Notes: generated by a model not told the origin, from the letters alone. Counted from the first letter of the stretch, positions 17,947-24,914 are shown. The stretch: DNA of 36,561 bases from Candidatus Campylobacter infans (GCA_009827235.1 SPMW01000016.1:1-36561), one strand, 5' to 3'. Translations and numbers: made by a program.

Positions 17947-18680
17947 ATGAATGAAACAAATTTTAAATTACAGGGGGGGGGGGGTTCTCCCAACTCGAAA
18001 ATAGCATAAACACCATAAATCACAATATTTTAGCCTTACACAGACAATTAAATTTTATACAAACTTTACTTCTTAAAAATTCTAGTTTAAATGCCATTTT
18101 TGATAGCATTTATGAGACGAATTTATGGGGTAATGGTAGCGGCAGTGGCTCAAAAGAAACCTTAAATCAAGGCTATGTCGCGTTTTTACAAAATTTTATG
18201 CGCGAAAGTTTAATTTCTAGCGTGGTTGATGTGGGTTGTGGTGATTGGCAATTTTCTAAAAATATTGATTTTAGCAATATTTACTACACAGGCTATGATG
18301 TAGCTAGCTTTGTAATAAACGCCAACAACGCAAAATACGCCAAAGATAATATCACTTTTGAGCATTATGATGGCGATTTTAGCCAAATTAAAAGTGCTGA
18401 TTTGTTGCTTTGTAAAGATGTGCTCCAACATCTACCTACTAGCAAAATACACGAATTTATCAGCATTTTACCTAAGTTTAAATACGCCTTAATCACAAAC
18501 GATATCGCAAATAAACAAATCGCAAATTTTGAAAACAAGCAAATAGCCTCAGGACAATACAGACCGCTTGATTTAAGAAAAGCACCTTTTAATCTTAATT
18601 TAGAGCCTGTATTTATGATAAAAAGAATGCCCGCCGAACCCGATATTTGCGTAATGCTATATAAAAATGAAAAATTTTAA
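17947..18680 (+). CDS. Phase-variable class I SAM methyltransferase, OFF as sequenced
   Basis: ATG 17947 (AAAAGG 7 bases before) opens MNETNFKLQ and then meets a run of 12 G at 17973-17984. With 12 G the frame ends about 12 codons later. With 13 or 10 G it continues without a stop to 18680, giving about 244 residues. The downstream part has VVDVGCGDWQFSKNI (SAM motif I), FEHYDGDF, and LLLCKDVLQHLP (motif IV region). It resembles small methyltransferases of Campylobacter glycan loci. The target is unknown. The ATG at 18198 could give a shorter product that starts just before motif I. It follows gatA after 13 bases and may be co-transcribed. Confidence 0.82.
17973..17984 (+). repeat. Poly-G tract, 12 G (contingency locus)
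   Basis: Twelve consecutive G in codons 9-13 of the methyltransferase gene. Upstream and downstream frames differ by one; 13 or 10 G restores a single frame. Confidence 0.9.
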
Positions 18681-18790
18681 AACTAATTTTGATTTATAAA
18701 AATAACTTTGCTAAGCACTTGTTACTTGCGCCAATTTTAAATGAATTTAGTTTAAAATTTTAATCTTAATTATAAATTAAAATTTTAATC

Positions 18791-19108
18791 TTATATCTTT
18801 CCCTTGGCTTTTAAAATAGCTTTAAACTCAGCTATATTGGTATCCCAGCCGTTTTTTAAAAAGGGCATAAACGGCTCTTTATCGCTACTTTTATGATAAA
18901 GCGCAAAAGGCAAGGTGCCGATAGTTTGCGAGAGCAAATTAACACACGCATAAACTGCGCTGATTTTGGTTGCTTCATTTGCGCTTAGTGGGGTTGTTTT
19001 GTTTTGTAAAAATTCGCTTAATCCCAGCTCGCTATCATTGCGCGTAAAAATGCCGATGTGAGCGTGAGTTTGCGGGGCTTTTTGCTTTGATTTAAAAAAA
19101 TTTATCAT
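18791..19108 (-). pseudogene. Phage portal protein, N-terminal fragment
   Basis: A 105-residue frame. Residues 40-75 (SANEATKISAVYACVNLLSQ, then TIGTLPFALYHK) match the N-terminal conserved block of HK97-type portal proteins. Full-length portals are about 400 residues, so this is roughly the first 75 residues followed by an unrelated tail (NGWDTNIAEFKAILKAKGKI). It lies downstream of a terminase small-subunit-like gene on the same strand, the usual order except that the large terminase gene is missing. A 49-base imperfect inverted repeat covers its start codon. It is best read as a prophage remnant; whether the peptide is made is unknown. Confidence 0.65.
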
Positions 19109-19155
19109 TCTTTTTAACCTTAAAATTTTTAGAATTTTAAAGCATTAAAAAGAAT
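19107..19155. repeat. Inverted repeat between the two phage remnants
   Basis: ATTCTTTTTAA at 19107-19117 pairs with TTAAAAAGAAT at 19145-19155, and the inside arms also pair over about 8-9 bases. It covers the portal start codon and sits where a large terminase gene would be expected. Confidence 0.6.
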
Positions 19156-19165
19156 TTAGCAAGAG

Positions 19166-19615
19166 TTAAAGAGAGCTTAAAAAGCTTGACATCTCATCGT
19201 CTAGTTTTTCATCGTTGATTTTTAGTTTAACGCGGTTATTTACGCCAATGCCAAGCACTTTTTCAAGTGCCAAAAGTCGCTTTTCGCTCTGGTCTAGCGC
19301 GCTAAATACGGGATTTAGCATTTCAGCACCTGCGCCTGTTAGCGTTGTGGTGGGCGCATTGTCGCACTCAGCACTGAGCCTTGCGTTGCGTTTTAGCTCT
19401 GCGACATAGCGCGTGATAATTAAATTATCGACATCTGCGCTAGATGTTGTTTCTTTTAGCATTTTGATAATTTCGCTTTTTAAATCTTGTTGCGCGGGCG
19501 CGCGCCCAGCTATTTGCGCGGGGGCTTGCTTTTGCGGATTTGCTCGCGGGCGCGGGTCTTTCATCATTAGAGCTTTTGTTGAGTTCATTTTTGGCGAATT
19601 CTCGCGCCAATCCAA
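19166..19615 (-). CDS. Phage terminase small subunit-like protein (P27 type)
   Basis: A frame of up to 149 residues; internal ATGs soon after the first could be the true start. The central helical part (NLIITRYVAELKRNARL) and the end (SEKRLLALEKVLGIGVNNRVKL) follow the pattern of P27-family terminase small subunits, which recognise phage DNA for packaging. The base composition is clearly richer in G+C than the surroundings, with runs of GCGCGGGCGCGCGC near 19495-19510, a sign of foreign origin. The first 176 bases overlap, in another frame, the end of the GNAT frame at 19440-20141. It is probably a relic together with the portal fragment. Confidence 0.55.
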   Translation of the reverse strand: MDWRENSPKMNSTKALMMKDPRPRANPQKQAPAQIAGRAPAQQDLKSEIIKMLKETTSSADVDNLIITRYVAELKRNARLSAECDNAPTTTLTGAGAEMLNPVFSALDQSEKRLLALEKVLGIGVNNRVKLKINDEKLDDEMSSFLSSL

Positions 19616-20141
19616 GCTTGTAAATTAGGCTATCTCTCATTTGGTAATAATCATCTTTATAAAGCTCAAAATATATACACTGATTATCTGTGTGGGTGGA
19701 TTTAAAATTTAGTATTTTAGCCATGCGAATGGCGCGTTTATTCTCTAGTTTGCAATATGCTTTGAGCTGTTTAAGCCCTAAAATTTCAAATGCCATATCA
19801 TAGATAGCGCAGTATGCCCCAAGAGTAATTCTAGCCTCATCAAATTGCTTTGGTATAACCATAATCTCGCCAGGTATAGCGGTGCAATCTTGCCAATTAA
19901 TTTGCTGAAAACAAAAATACCCAATAGCTATATCATCGACAAAAGCCATATAATAAAGCGAATTTGGCTGGTTTTGGATAGAGTTAAACCACTTTAATTG
20001 CTCTTCTTTGGTTATGTGTGTGCCATTTTGGCTTAGCATTAATTTAGCGATTTTCGGGTCATTTCGCCAACTTCGTAAAATCTCTATATCTTTTAGCTTT
20101 AATTTTTCGATTTTGACGCCATATCTATTAAATTCACTCAT
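19440..20141 (-). CDS. GNAT acyltransferase (PseH-like) with a foreign C-terminal tail
   Basis: A 233-residue frame. Residues 1-165 form a GNAT domain of the RimJ/PseH type: LKLKDIEILRSWRNDPKIAK at the start, IAIGYFCFQQINWQDC, ARITLGAYCAIYDMAFEILG, and KLENKRAIRMAKILNFK (acyl-CoA or acyl-ACP binding region). In Campylobacter the closest functional model is PseH, which N-acetylates an amino sugar on the way to pseudaminic acid. Its start overlaps the end of the ACP gene by 8 bases. The last ~60 residues are lysine/arginine/alanine-rich and overlap the terminase-like gene in another frame, so the native end was probably replaced when the phage DNA joined. A dedicated ACP suggests the donor may be acyl-ACP. 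Confidence 0.75.
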   Translation of the reverse strand: MSEFNRYGVKIEKLKLKDIEILRSWRNDPKIAKLMLSQNGTHITKEEQLKWFNSIQNQPNSLYYMAFVDDIAIGYFCFQQINWQDCTAIPGEIMVIPKQFDEARITLGAYCAIYDMAFEILGLKQLKAYCKLENKRAIRMAKILNFKSTHTDNQCIYFELYKDDYYQMRDSLIYKLGLAREFAKNELNKSSNDERPAPASKSAKASPRANSWARARATRFKKRNYQNAKRNNI

Positions 20142-20346
20142 TCATCAAATCCAATATATCACCAACGATTTTAAGCTCTTTTAGCTCATCATATGTAAGT
20201 GTATGCCCATAATCATCAGCTAGCATAATAATAGTGCTAATCTTGCCCATTGAGTCCCACTCGGCTATGGATTCTAGCGTAGTTTGCGGGTTAAGTGGCT
20301 CATCGCACTCTATTGTATCTTTGAATTTAGCTATCTTTTTATCCAT
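20134..20346 (-). CDS. Acyl carrier protein, dedicated
   Basis: A 70-residue acidic helical protein. Ser32 in EWDSMGKIS is the expected 4'-phosphopantetheine attachment site (DSL-type motif, here DSM). It is shorter and less acidic than housekeeping AcpP, and it lies between a KAS III gene (9 bases upstream) and a GNAT gene (8-base overlap), so it is likely a pathway-specific carrier. ACPs of this sort are found in Campylobacter flagellin glycosylation loci next to a second fabH, as I recall for C. jejuni Cj1303-Cj1304. AAAGGATTAAG precedes the ATG. Confidence 0.85.
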   Translation of the reverse strand: MDKKIAKFKDTIECDEPLNPQTTLESIAEWDSMGKISTIIMLADDYGHTLTYDELKELKIVGDILDLMNE

Positions 20347-20355
20347 CTTAATCCT

Positions 20356-21318
20356 TTATATAGTTATAATCGTCCCGCTCCACGCAAGACCGATACCAAA
20401 TCCAGCTATTAATACCTTATTTGTAGGTTTTATCTTGTTATTTTCAATGGCTCTTTTTAACGCTATTGGTATGCTAGAAGATGATGTATTGCCTACATTT
20501 TCGATATCATAAATCACCTTAGAATTATCTAATTTCAAGCTTTTGGCAATGGCTTTGAGTATCAATAAATTTGCTTGATGAAATATAAAATAGTCAATAT
20601 CATCTAAATTTAGATTATTTGCTTTTAGGATTTGTCTAACTAAATTTGGAACCTCCCTAATAGCAAATAGAAATATCTCTGGACCATTCATGGTAAGGGT
20701 ATTTGATGGGGTTTGGGCGTTAAATGGATTTGCGTAGCCACCATATTTTTTATACATACTAAAAAACCCGCCCCCATCTGTGCCGCATATGATTTGACCG
20801 ATTTTATAAGCGTTGCTATCATCGATTATAGTCGCACTTGCTCCATCGCCAAATAATATTCTTTGTGCCATATCACTATTTTCAAACATTTTATAGCTCA
20901 TATCAGCTGTGCATAGCAATACCCTTTTCACGCTTTTAGAGATTATTAAAGATTTAGCTATTAATAATCCGTGAGCGTAGCCGCTACAAGCGATATTAAT
21001 CTCCATGGCGTTTGTGCTTTTGGGTAAATTTAGTTTATTATGTAGCTGGTAGATTGTAGCTGGCTGGAGATAATCAGGCGATTGAGTACAAAGCAAAAGC
21101 ATATCTATACTAGCTGGGTCTATATCATACCCATTAATTAAATTTAAAGCCGCCTTAGCCGCTAGGTCGCTAGTAAGCTCATTTGGGGCGGCCTTGTGGC
21201 GATATTTGATTCCTGATTTTTGATAAATTTGCTCACAACTATACTCATCACTTTTAGCAAGACTAGCAAAGTAGCTATTATCTATAGTTTCATTTGGCAA
21301 GTAATAGGCTAGTTTCAT
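20356..21318 (-). CDS. 3-oxoacyl-ACP synthase III (FabH-like)
   Basis: A 320-residue thiolase-fold condensing enzyme. The catalytic triad of KAS III is complete: Cys111 in NIACSGYAHG, His247 in FHQANLL and Asn277 in ENVGNTSSSSIP. GDGASATII and the final GFGIGLAWSGTII are also typical. It condenses an acyl-CoA starter with malonyl-ACP. ATG 21318 is preferred to GTG 21330, since AGTGGA is close upstream and the protein then begins at the family start. The end of the preceding SDR gene carries a G-tract, and its length sets whether the SDR stop overlaps this ATG. Context suggests a special short-chain product rather than bulk lipid. Confidence 0.9.
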   Translation of the reverse strand: MKLAYYLPNETIDNSYFASLAKSDEYSCEQIYQKSGIKYRHKAAPNELTSDLAAKAALNLINGYDIDPASIDMLLLCTQSPDYLQPATIYQLHNKLNLPKSTNAMEINIACSGYAHGLLIAKSLIISKSVKRVLLCTADMSYKMFENSDMAQRILFGDGASATIIDDSNAYKIGQIICGTDGGGFFSMYKKYGGYANPFNAQTPSNTLTMNGPEIFLFAIREVPNLVRQILKANNLNLDDIDYFIFHQANLLILKAIAKSLKLDNSKVIYDIENVGNTSSSSIPIALKRAIENNKIKPTNKVLIAGFGIGLAWSGTIITI

Positions 21319-21330
21319 GCTATTTTCCAC

Positions 21331-22089
21331 TTAAATTTCATCATTACCCCCCCCCCCAGAGCTGATTTTGATACACTCTGCGGTGATTTTGCTAGATTGA
21401 GAACTTAGCAAAAATAGCACCGATTTAGCTACATCGCTAGGCTCTATTAAGCCAAGTGGCATTATCTCATTTAGCTTTGATTTGTGGGCTTCTTGGGATA
21501 TGAAGTTATTTATAAAATCATCATACATAGGGGTATTTACATATAATGGTGCGACGGCGTTGATCCTTACTCCTTTTTTGGCGTATTCCTTGGCTAGGCT
21601 CGATACGGCTGAGTTTAGGGCTGCCTTACTAGCTCCATATAGACTAAGTCCAGGCTCAGCACCAAAAGCTGCCATAGAGCTAATGGCTACAATGCTAGTA
21701 TCATTTTTGACATATCTATTATGCTTTAATGTAGCCTTAGCTAGAGCGAAAAATGTTAGTAGATTTATATTAATTAGCTCTTGCATTTTAGTTAAATTTA
21801 GATCACGAAGTAGCATTGGGCTTAGCACGCCAGCGCTATGGATAAAGCCATTTAATTTAAATTTATTAGCAAATTTCGCCACTGCTAGCTCAATGCTATC
21901 AAGCTTGTTTGAGTCAAATATCGCTATATCGTGGTTATTTGGAGAGTTTAGCTCATCTTTTAGCTTGTTTAAAGAGTTTAAATTTCTACCAAGAAGTAGC
22001 AATCTAGCGCCACTTTTGGCAAGCTCTTTGGCTACGCATTTGCCTATGCCTGATGTGGCTCCGGTGATTATATAAGTTTTATTCTCCAT
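21331..22089 (-). CDS. Short-chain dehydrogenase/reductase (FabG-like ketoreductase)
   Basis: A 252-residue SDR. The NADP-binding TGATSGIG lies at residues 9-16, then HSAG (84-87), and the catalytic Ser138, Tyr151 and Lys155 (YGASK). Beside KAS III and ACP genes the natural reading is reduction of 3-oxoacyl-ACP to 3-hydroxyacyl-ACP. The last codons run through a G-tract: with 11 G, as here, the protein ends KISSGGGGNDEI. With 12 G it ends right after the glycines. With 10 or 13 G it gains a short tail that stops on the next gene's ATG. The enzyme core is unaffected. A second G-tract lies directly before the start codon. Confidence 0.88.
   Translation of the reverse strand: MENKTYIITGATSGIGKCVAKELAKSGARLLLLGRNLNSLNKLKDELNSPNNHDIAIFDSNKLDSIELAVAKFANKFKLNGFIHSAGVLSPMLLRDLNLTKMQELININLLTFFALAKATLKHNRYVKNDTSIVAISSMAAFGAEPGLSLYGASKAALNSAVSSLAKEYAKKGVRINAVAPLYVNTPMYDDFINNFISQEAHKSKLNEIMPLGLIEPSDVAKSVLFLLSSQSSKITAECIKISSGGGGNDEI
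21347..21357 (-). repeat. Poly-G tract, 11 G, at the 3' end of the SDR gene
   Basis: Eleven C on the plus strand. It encodes the final glycines of the SDR, only 28 bases before the KAS III ATG. The three possible frames end at 21344, at 21331, or at 21315 overlapping the KAS III start as ATGA. Confidence 0.9.
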
Positions 22090-22092
22090 TTA

Positions 22093-22102
22093 CCCCCCCC
22101 CC
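22093..22102 (-). repeat. Poly-G tract, 10 G, just before the SDR start
   Basis: Ten C on the plus strand; on the coding strand the order is G10, TAA, ATG. TAA is always in frame with the SDR ATG, so tract length cannot extend the SDR protein. It can change the end of an upstream frame or the spacing at the ribosome binding region. Confidence 0.9.
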
Positions 22103-22194
22103 ATTTAATTTTATATTATAGTATAGCTCGGTACTACGATATATCAAATCTATCAAATATATCGTCCCAAGAGCGTAAAAACATAGCTCAAATT

Positions 22195-22773
22195 TCAAGC
22201 TAAAAATCGCAATAGATAGCACTCTATAGCAAGAAGGCTTGCATCAATCCCAAGTAAAATTCCACGCTCTAAAAGATATTTTTTAAGCCCAAATCTATAA
22301 ATTTTATTTAATTTTTTTAATCTTTTATGGATAAAATGCTTACAAAATTGCTGATGAAATAGCAAGGTAGAGATGATAAAAAGAGTGCAAAATATACTAA
22401 CATTATAAAGATAACTAGCTAAGATAATAAGCCCAAACCACGCTATATAATCGCAGGTATAATCAAGAAAATAGCCTAATTTTGTGCTTTGATTTTTAAG
22501 GCGAGATAGCGTTCCATCGGTATGGTCTGATATGCTATAGATTAAAAATAAAATTCCACTTAAAACATTATGCCCTAGATAGAGCAAAATAAATGAGCCA
22601 ATAATACAAAATCCACCAAAAATTGTAACTTGGTTTGGTGTGATATTTGTTTTTGCAAGTGGTAATAAGATAAATTTTTGGACTATTAAAACTCGCCAAA
22701 TATACTCAGTTATATAATATGTCGGTTTGACTTCTAGGCGGTCAGATTTTTTGAGTTTTTCATCTAATTTCAT
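22195..22773 (-). CDS. CDP-alcohol phosphatidyltransferase family protein, probably frameshifted at its end
   Basis: A 192-residue membrane protein with the CDP-alcohol phosphotransferase signature, Asp83-x2-Asp86-Gly87-x2-Ser90-Arg91-x8-Gly100-x3-Asp104-x3-Asp108 (Ser replaces the usual Ala). Several transmembrane helices flank it. Such enzymes move a phospho-alcohol group from CDP-alcohol to a second alcohol. The frame stops at 22195. Adding one T to a T5 run at 22202-22206 would extend it by about 35 residues with a further hydrophobic segment (LCFYALGTIYLIDLIYR) up to the G-tract at 22093. Its start overlaps the stop of the preceding short frame (ATGA). The substrate is unknown. Confidence 0.75.
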   Translation of the reverse strand: MKLDEKLKKSDRLEVKPTYYITEYIWRVLIVQKFILLPLAKTNITPNQVTIFGGFCIIGSFILLYLGHNVLSGILFLIYSISDHTDGTLSRLKNQSTKLGYFLDYTCDYIAWFGLIILASYLYNVSIFCTLFIISTLLFHQQFCKHFIHKRLKKLNKIYRFGLKKYLLERGILLGIDASLLAIECYLLRFLA

Positions 22774-22892
22774 ACTTCAACCTGCAAAAATTCGCCCCAA
22801 ATTTTCGCTATTTCTTCATAGGCTCTATTAATATCAGATATGAATTCATCGCTATTCCACGCACGCCTAAGAACCATAGCCATCTCTACCAT
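22770..22892 (-). CDS. Short frame upstream of the CDP-alcohol transferase, likely a gene remnant
   Basis: A 40-residue frame, MVEMAMVLRRAWNSDEFISD with a further 20 residues, in the same frame as the formyltransferase-like frame that ends with TAA at 22896 just two codons before. Its TGA overlaps the ATG of the next gene. It may be the C-terminal part of one decayed gene spanning 22770-23088. I do not recognise it. Confidence 0.4.
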   Translation of the reverse strand: MVEMAMVLRRAWNSDEFISDINRAYEEIAKIWGEFLQVEV

Positions 22893-22895
22893 AGC

Positions 22896-23088
22896 TTATA
22901 AAAAATCAAAATTTTGCTCTTTACAAAAGCTGGCATTTATACTCTCATCACTTATAATAAGTTCGCAATTTTTACTCAAAAAATCAATCAAAGAAGTTTT
23001 TTTATAGCCTAAAAATAAAATTTTTGGAAATTTTTTATTAAGCTTAAAATAATTGGGGGGGGGGTGGCAACATTTTGGATTTTTGCAT
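22896..23088 (-). pseudogene. Formyltransferase-like N-terminal fragment, phase-variable, OFF
   Basis: ATG 23088 has a strong AAAGGAAC 8 bases ahead. After eight codons it meets ten C (coding strand) and stops at TAA five codons past the tract's start. With 9 or 12 C it would read on as KILFLGYKKTSLIDFLSKN, similar in style to the N-terminal strand-helix of formyltransferase-fold proteins, to a TAA at 22896. The open frame would still be only about 63 residues against more than 200 for the family. The same frame resumes after the TAA (22892-22770), so an in-frame stop or a deletion has damaged the gene. The family call is tentative. Confidence 0.45.
23055..23064 (-). repeat. Poly-C tract on the coding strand, 10 nt (poly-G on plus)
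   Basis: Ten G on the plus strand. It lies in codons 9-12 of the formyltransferase-like frame; 9 or 12 would join the frames. Confidence 0.9.
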
Positions 23089-23132
23089 TTTGTTCCTTTT
23101 AAAAAATTAATTTTAACCAAATTTAAAATAAA

Positions 23133-23138
23133 ATTATA
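23133..23138 (-). promoter_or_regulatory. Probable -10 box for the minus-strand acyl/phosphotransferase cassette
   Basis: TATAAT on the minus strand, 45 bases before ATG 23088, in the gap between divergent units. It is the only clear promoter found upstream of the cassette that runs to 19440. Confidence 0.45.
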
Positions 23139-23148
23139 CAAAAAAATA

Positions 23149-23154
23149 TATAAT
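23149..23154 (+). promoter_or_regulatory. Probable -10 box for the ispDF operon
   Basis: TATAAT on the plus strand, 32 bases before ATG 23186. Confidence 0.5.
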
Positions 23155-23185
23155 TTGCGCTTAAATTTTAAGTTTAGGCTTTTTT

Positions 23186-23617
23186 ATGAATAAAACTCTT
23201 TTAATTATTATTTTGCTTGTGTTTTTATTTATAATTTTAGCTCTTGTGTTGTTTCTTTTATATTTTAGCATTAAATCACGCGCTAAAAGCGATATAGATG
23301 TAATAGAGCTAATCAAAAACGCCAAAAAACCAAGCCTAAAACAAATAAACGACTTCTTAAAATCCAAAACCGCATCAAAAAATGATTTAAACATAATTAG
23401 CGAGTATTTTTTAGCAAATTTTAAACTGCCTATTAAAAGCGATAAAATCACAAACGAAGCAAATGAACAGCTTAATTTTATTAAGTATTTTGCTGGCTCA
23501 AAAAACGCAGATGCTAAGATGATCTCAGCCCTAAATGCTGCTTTAAAAAAACTTAATCCAGATTATCAAAACGAAATAGATAAAATGGAAAAAAGTGGCA
23601 TACAAAATCGAAACTAA
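23186..23617 (+). CDS. Membrane-anchored hypothetical protein upstream of ispDF
   Basis: A 143-residue protein with one strongly hydrophobic N-terminal helix (about residues 4-29, mostly I, L, F, V) and then a charged, helical cytoplasmic or periplasmic domain rich in lysine and asparagine. No known motif is recognised. It is 8 bases from ispDF on the same strand and likely co-transcribed with it. Confidence 0.75.
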   Translation: MNKTLLIIILLVFLFIILALVLFLLYFSIKSRAKSDIDVIELIKNAKKPSLKQINDFLKSKTASKNDLNIISEYFLANFKLPIKSDKITNEANEQLNFIKYFAGSKNADAKMISALNAALKKLNPDYQNEIDKMEKSGIQNRN

Positions 23618-23625
23618 GGAAAAAA

Positions 23626-24750
23626 ATGCTAGATATTTCGCTAATTATGCTTGGCGCAGGCGATAGCTCGCGCTTTAAAATGCCCACAAAAAAACAATGG
23701 CTAAGGATCGCTAACGAGCCTTTATGGCTTTATGCTAGTAAAAATTTGGCCAAAATGCTACCCTTTAAAAAAATTGTAATCGCCGCCAAAGAAAACGAAA
23801 TAGCTTATATGAAGCGTTTTGAGCCAAGCTTTGAATACATAATCGGCGGCAAAACGCGCCAGCAAAGCCTAAAAAACGCCTTAAATTTTGTTAATAGCGA
23901 ATATGTAATGACTAGCGATATCGCGCGACCTTGCATTTTACCTGAGCTAATTTCAAGGCTAATAAATCAATTAAACAACGCCCAGTGCATAGTCCCAGCG
24001 CTAAAAGTTGCCGATACTGCCATTTTAGGCTCTACTAGCATAAATAGAGATGAGCTAAAACTTATCCAAACTCCGCAAATTTCGCGCTTGGGGCTGCTTA
24101 AAAAAGCACTTGAAAATAACGAAGATTTCACAGATGATAGCCAAGCAATATCAGCAATAGGCGCTAAAATTTGCTATGTCCAAGGCGATGAAAAAGCCCG
24201 CAAAATAACCTTTAAAGATGATTTAGGCTATCTTAATTTGCCAAAAGCAGATAAGGTTTTTTTTAGTGGCAATGGCTTTGATGTGCATAGTTTTTGTGCT
24301 GGCGAATATATCACGCTTTGTGGGGTGAAAATCCCATATATTAAAGCCTTAAAAGCACACAGCGATGGCGATGCGCCCTTGCATGCTTTGTGCGATGCGA
24401 TTTATGGGGCTAGTGGGCTTGGGGATATAGGCGAGCATTTTCCAGATACGAATGAGCGCTATAAGGACGCTTGCTCTAAGGATTTGCTCGCAACTTGCGT
24501 TAAAATGGTGCGAAATTTTGGGTTTGATATAGTAAATGCGGATATCACAATACTAGCCCAACAGCCCAAAATCACGCCATTTAAAGAGCAAATGCGCCAC
24601 AATGTAGCTAGCATTTTAGGTGTAAATGAAAATTTTGTAAATATCAAAGCTACAACTATGGAAAAAATGGGCTTTATCGGGCGCGAAGAAGGCATAGGCG
24701 CGCTAGCAAGCGTTAGCTTGAAATATTATCAATGGCATAAGGATATTTAA
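23626..24750 (+). CDS. ispDF: Bifunctional IspD/IspF (MEP cytidylyltransferase / MECDP synthase)
   Basis: A 374-residue fusion. Residues 1-205 form IspD (LIMLGAGDSSRFKMPTKKQW nucleotide site, then GGKTRQQSL), which makes CDP-ME from MEP and CTP. Residues about 214-374 form IspF, with the metal ligands in GNGFDVHSF and the AHSDGDAPLHALCDAIYGA segment, then GDIGEHFPDT and TTMEKMGFIGREEGI. The IspDF fusion is usual in epsilonproteobacteria and alphaproteobacteria. It follows the 143-residue membrane-protein gene after 8 bases. Together with dxr the window carries three MEP-pathway activities at two sites. Confidence 0.96.
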   Translation: MLDISLIMLGAGDSSRFKMPTKKQWLRIANEPLWLYASKNLAKMLPFKKIVIAAKENEIAYMKRFEPSFEYIIGGKTRQQSLKNALNFVNSEYVMTSDIARPCILPELISRLINQLNNAQCIVPALKVADTAILGSTSINRDELKLIQTPQISRLGLLKKALENNEDFTDDSQAISAIGAKICYVQGDEKARKITFKDDLGYLNLPKADKVFFSGNGFDVHSFCAGEYITLCGVKIPYIKALKAHSDGDAPLHALCDAIYGASGLGDIGEHFPDTNERYKDACSKDLLATCVKMVRNFGFDIVNADITILAQQPKITPFKEQMRHNVASILGVNENFVNIKATTMEKMGFIGREEGIGALASVSLKYYQWHKDI

Positions 24751-24914
24751 AATTTTATCAAAATTTGCCATTAAATTTTAACATCACACTTAATGCGCGC
24801 TTGCCTAGCACAAATATTTTTATTTACTGCGCACATATTTAGCTTAAAATTTTAATTTATTAAAATTTCATAGCCTAAATTTATGCGCTTAGCGCGGATT
24901 TATCAAACCATAAA

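Noticed and set aside
21482..22075. 197-codon plus-strand frame opposite the SDR
   Set aside because: Overlaps a complete SDR with all catalytic residues; looks hydrophobic only as the complement of coding sequence.
23161..23451. Minus-strand frame opposite the 143-residue membrane-protein gene
   Set aside because: Antisense to a better frame that has a promoter and tight spacing to ispDF.
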